Assembly: GCA_024398105.1 (NCBI GenBank)
Contig: JAKSJP010000021.1
Location: 1 to 42,466, forward strand
DNA: 42,466 bases
Direction: 5' to 3'
Origin: Bacteroidales bacterium
GTDB taxonomy: Bacteria; Bacteroidota; Bacteroidia; Bacteroidales; UBA932
The notes below the pieces were generated by a model that saw only the letters and a program-made list of their open reading frames with translations, was not told the DNA's origin and made no database searches. The position numbers and the translations under genes are program-made. This document shows, piece by piece, positions 39,648-42,466 of this stretch (positions within the stretch are counted from its first letter, which is position 1; every line of letters begins with the position of its first letter).

Positions 39648-41102
39648 TTAGTCCGTTTTGTCTTTCTTTGGGGACACTATCCTATATCCTATCGACGCGA
39701 TGAAGATACTCATCATCGGGCTGATGATATTGAAGAAGCAGAAAGGCAGGTAGGTGAGGGTAGGGACGCTCAGGATCGTGGCCTGTGTCATACCGCAGCT
39801 GCTCCATGGATAGAGCGGGGAAGTGATGCTGGCGGAATCTTCCACGGCACGGCTGAGGAGCCTGTTCTCGTAGCCTTCCTTCTCGTATAGGTCCTTGAAT
39901 AGATTCGATGTGAGGATGATCGCAAGATACTGGTCAGAGACGATGCCGTTGAGGGCAGTACCGGTAAAGACGGTCGATGCGACTAGCCCTGTGCGTCTGC
40001 GTGTCAGAGGAATCATCAGCGATGCGAGATGACGTATCATCCCGCTTGCCTTCATCGCACCACCGAAACACATTGCGCAGATGATGAGATAGACGGTGTT
40101 GAGCATGCCGAGCATGCCTCTCGACGCCACAAGATTGTCCACGTCCACATTGCCTGTCTCAATTGAGACGCTGTCATATATCGATCTCATGGTACCTCCG
40201 AACAGGACTTTCCACGTTGGGGCGTCCACGACGGTCCGGCCGATCTCGCTTATGATATGGGGCTGCGCGATCAGGGCGGTGGCCGATGCCAGTACGCTTG
40301 AGATCGCCAGCACTGTGAGGGCCGGCATCTTCTTCGCGATCATCACTCCTGTGACGACCGGGACGATCAGCAGCCACGGAGATATGTTGAACTTACCTCC
40401 GAGGACATCTGTGTACGTCGCTATCTGCGATGCGTCTCCTCCTCCGTGTGACAGTCCTATGATCCCGAAAAGTATAAGCGTGATCGTGATGGACGGTACT
40501 GTGGTGACCAGCATGTACTTGATATGGTCGAACAGCGGTACTCCGTTGAGGGACGATGCCATGACCGTAGTGTCTGAAAGGGGAGACATCTTGTCGCCGA
40601 AATAGGCTCCTGAGATGATGGCACCGGCGATCATTCCGTCGCTGAAGCCTTCGGCCCGGCCTATGCCGAGAAGAGCGACTCCGATGGTAGCGATAGTGGT
40701 CCAGCTGCTGCCGATCATTATCGAGATCAGCGAGCAGATGAGACAGGCCGTGAGGAGAAAGAACCTTGGGCTGATGAGCTTGACGCCGTAGTAGATGAAG
40801 GTCGGGATGACACCGCTCGCGGTCCATGTGCCGGAAATGGCTCCGATTAGGAACAGGATGAGTATCGCTGTCGTCACATCTGAGACATTCTCCTTTATGG
40901 CGTTCTCGAAACTCTTCCATGGAGTCCTGAACACCCACATCGAGAGGGCGATGCAGACTCCGGCGGCAAAAAGCAGCGCTACCTGGCTGGCACCAAGTAT
41001 CGAATCACTCCCGAAAATGCTGATATTGACAGCCAGAACGGCTACCAGAACTGCGATAGGTACGACTGAAATCGCCGTCCTTATGGTGTTTTTGTCCTTC
41101 AT
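39648..41102 (-). CDS. NhaC-family Na+/H+ antiporter, copy 2
   Basis: A 484-residue paralogue of copy 1, start at 41102 (MKDKNTIRTAISVVPIAVLV). A longer in-frame start at 41153 is rejected because it lies before a TATATTTG promoter core (41119-41126). It shares IGSSWTTIATIGVALLGIGR, FGDKMSPLSDTTVMASS, MLNTVYLIICAMCFGGAMKA and PLYPWSSCGMTQATIL. The paralogues are close in sequence over the whole length, which indicates an old tandem duplication that both kept. It is the first gene of the operon with copy 1 and the AraC regulator. Confidence 0.9.
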   Translation of the reverse strand: MKDKNTIRTAISVVPIAVLVAVLAVNISIFGSDSILGASQVALLFAAGVCIALSMWVFRTPWKSFENAIKENVSDVTTAILILFLIGAISGTWTASGVIPTFIYYGVKLISPRFFLLTACLICSLISIMIGSSWTTIATIGVALLGIGRAEGFSDGMIAGAIISGAYFGDKMSPLSDTTVMASSLNGVPLFDHIKYMLVTTVPSITITLILFGIIGLSHGGGDASQIATYTDVLGGKFNISPWLLIVPVVTGVMIAKKMPALTVLAISSVLASATALIAQPHIISEIGRTVVDAPTWKVLFGGTMRSIYDSVSIETGNVDVDNLVASRGMLGMLNTVYLIICAMCFGGAMKASGMIRHLASLMIPLTRRRTGLVASTVFTGTALNGIVSDQYLAIILTSNLFKDLYEKEGYENRLLSRAVEDSASITSPLYPWSSCGMTQATILSVPTLTYLPFCFFNIISPMMSIFIASIGYRIVSPKKDKTD

Positions 41103-41118
41103 TTCTGTCCTATTGGTA

Positions 41119-41126
41119 CAAATATA
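41119..41126 (-). promoter_or_regulatory. Candidate -7 element of the nhaC-nhaC-araC operon
   Basis: The minus strand reads TATATTTG (TAnnTTTG), 17 bases before the ATG at 41102, just after the pnp terminator. The -33 box is not clear. Confidence 0.55.
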
Positions 41127-41153
41127 AGAAAATGCTGAAAGAATTGTATGCAT

Positions 41154-41188
41154 AAAAACCCCGAAAGTCCTTCGACTTCCGGGGTTTT
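41154..41188 (-). terminator. Intrinsic terminator of pnp
   Basis: On the minus strand ACCCCGGAAGTC pairs with GACTTTCGGGGT (one mismatch, 4-base loop) followed by TTTTTATG. It lies 42 bases after the pnp stop and before the nhaC promoter. The A-run on the other side may let it act both ways. Confidence 0.85.
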
Positions 41189-41229
41189 CTATAGCTTTGA
41201 GCCTCTATGGCCTGTTCAAGTCAGTCTGA

Positions 41230-42466
41230 CTAGAAGATCTCTGGCTCGTTGTTGTTCTCCTGTGCTGGAGCCTCGTCCTGGTTCTTGTGACCGAATGGCC
41301 TTCTTGGACCTCTGTGGTCATCGAACCTGCGCTCGCCGCCTCTGCGGTCGTCACGACGCTCACCTCTACGGTCGTCACGGCGGTCGCCTCTGCGGTCATC
41401 GCGACGGTCACCACGCTCTGGACGTGGACGACGCTCTGGCTCTACATATCCTTCAGGCTTCTCCTGGAGAGCTCTCATAGAGAGTCTCATCTTACCTGTC
41501 TTGGCGTCGATCTCGAGGAGCTTGACATCAACCTCGTCACCTACCTTGAGGACATCCTCGACCTTCTCGGTCTTGGTCCATGCGATCTCAGATACGTGGA
41601 GGAGGCCTTCCTTGCCAGGGAGGATCTCTACGAATGCACCGAACTCGAGGATAGAGACAACCTTTCCGTGGTATGTCTTGTCTGCCTCAGGAACTGCGCA
41701 GATGCCCTGGATCCACTCGTATGCCTTCTGCATAGCCTCTGCATCGTTGGTAGCGATGTCTACGATGCCCTTTCCATCAACCTCGTCGATAGAGACAGAA
41801 GCACCTGTCTCAGCCTGGATCTTCTGGATGGTCTCGCCGCCCTTTCCGATTACAGCTCCGATGAACTCCTTAGGAATCTCGAACTGCTTGATTCTTGGAA
41901 CGAATGGCTTGTAGTCCTCACGTGGCTCGCTGATAGTCTTCATCATCTCGCCCATGATGTGGAGACGGCCCTGACGTGCCTGCTCGAGAGCCTTCTCGAG
42001 AACGTCATATGAAAGACCGTCGACCTTGATGTCCATCTGGGTAGCGGTGATACCGTCCTTTGTACCGGTTACCTTGAAGTCCATGTCACCGAGGTGGTCC
42101 TCGTCACCGAGGATATCGGTAAGGATTGCGTAACGGTCGTTAGGACGCTCAGCGTCTGTGATGAGACCCATTGCAACACCAGCTACAGGCTTCTTGATCT
42201 GTACGCCGGCATCCATGAGTGCGAGACAGCCGCCGCAGACTGAAGCCATTGATGATGAGCCGTTTGACTCGAGGATATCTGAAACTACGCGTACTGCGTA
42301 TGGATTCTCAGGCATCATTGGGATGACTGGCTTGAGAGCTCTCATTGCAAGGTTGCCATGACCGATCTCACGACGGCCGACGCCACGCTGTGACTTAGCC
42401 TCGCCAGTTGCGAATGGAGGGAAGTTGTAGTGGAGCACGAACTGCTGGTCGTCCTGGATGAGGACC
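41230..42466 (-). CDS. pnp: Polynucleotide phosphorylase, C-terminal part
   Basis: The gene runs off the right edge; 411 residues are visible. They hold the second RNase PH domain ([33 protein letters not shown], and catalytic Asp residues in [13 protein letters not shown] and MDIKVDG), a KH domain ([20 protein letters not shown]), an S1 domain ([20 protein letters not shown]) and a C-terminal Arg/Asp-rich tail with GDRRDDRR repeats. The enzyme degrades mRNA from the 3' end with phosphate, mostly as a trimer. The tail of about 70 residues with repeated RRDDRRG units is typical of Bacteroidota and may bind RNA. It ends at the terminator at 41154-41188. Confidence 0.95.
   Translation of the reverse strand, partial: VLIQDDQQFVLHYNFPPFATGEAKSQRGVGRREIGHGNLAMRALKPVIPMMPENPYAVRVVSDILESNGSSSMASVCGGCLALMDAGVQIKKPVAGVAMGLITDAERPNDRYAILTDILGDEDHLGDMDFKVTGTKDGITATQMDIKVDGLSYDVLEKALEQARQGRLHIMGEMMKTISEPREDYKPFVPRIKQFEIPKEFIGAVIGKGGETIQKIQAETGASVSIDEVDGKGIVDIATNDAEAMQKAYEWIQGICAVPEADKTYHGKVVSILEFGAFVEILPGKEGLLHVSEIAWTKTEKVEDVLKVGDEVDVKLLEIDAKTGKMRLSMRALQEKPEGYVEPERRPRPERGDRRDDRRGDRRDDRRGERRDDRRGGERRFDDHRGPRRPFGHKNQDEAPAQENNNEPEIF

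Noticed and set aside
41250-41460. CRISPR-like short repeats
   Set aside because: The repeating units encode the RRDDRRG tail of PNPase and stay in frame; there are no spacers.
1-42466. tRNA, rRNA or insertion sequences
   Set aside because: I looked in all gaps and saw no cloverleaf, rRNA motif or transposase; the gaps are short and mostly explained by promoters and terminators.

Overview
The window comes from a member of the Bacteroidota, most likely the order Bacteroidales, with a moderately high GC genome. The evidence is a SusC/SusD pair, a TonB receptor paired with a DUF4249 lipoprotein, many lipobox signal peptides, and repeated promoter cores of the Bacteroides type (TAnnTTTG). The genus cannot be set from the sequence alone. 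A GH10 xylanase, an SGNH esterase-like protein and a GH3 glucosidase suggest a plant-polysaccharide user from a gut- or rumen-like habitat (inference).

Layout. 1-134: start of a TolC-like efflux gene behind two palindromic operator-like sites (241-279). 389-3499: DUF4249 lipoprotein plus TonB-dependent receptor. 3804-5960: an A+T-richer islet with a DUF3853 helix-turn-helix protein, an intact DUF1016 (YhcG-type) PD-(D/E)XK nuclease and a decayed second DUF1016 copy. Both DUF1016 copies carry paired DNA palindromes in their inter-domain linker. 6007-10196: a four-gene minus-strand operon (solitary LuxR-type HTH, zinc-ribbon/OmpA protein, 620-residue exported protein, lysozyme-like exported protein), divergent from a TPR-membrane-LuxR regulator (10319-11563). 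11592-13639: SGNH hydrolase and GH10 xylanase. 13901-16594: plus-strand operon of aldo/keto reductase, TIM-barrel isomerase and an atypical FMN dehydrogenase. 16614-22018: CusB/CusA/CusC-like metal efflux operon. 22095-25368: GH3 glucosidase and phosphate acetyltransferase. 25425-29117: nitroreductase, M3 peptidase and an MsrA-fRMsr fusion. 29187-30816: two tandem anthrax-lethal-factor-like secreted metallopeptidases. 30905-36295: SusC, SusD and a Trp-rich FN3 lipoprotein. 36606-41102: exported coiled-coil protein, AraC regulator and tandem NhaC antiporters. 41230-end: polynucleotide phosphorylase, cut by the window edge.

How the parts work together. Xylanase, esterase and beta-glucosidase fit hemicellulose breakdown. 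The SusCD locus imports an unknown ligand and has no enzyme beside it. Pta belongs to acetate fermentation. MsrA-fRMsr and the nitroreductase are stress or redox functions. The most unusual features are the DNA-level palindromes in the DUF1016 linkers, the two LuxR HTH proteins with nearly the same recognition helix facing each other across one intergenic region, and the FMN enzyme lacking the usual substrate-binding arginine.
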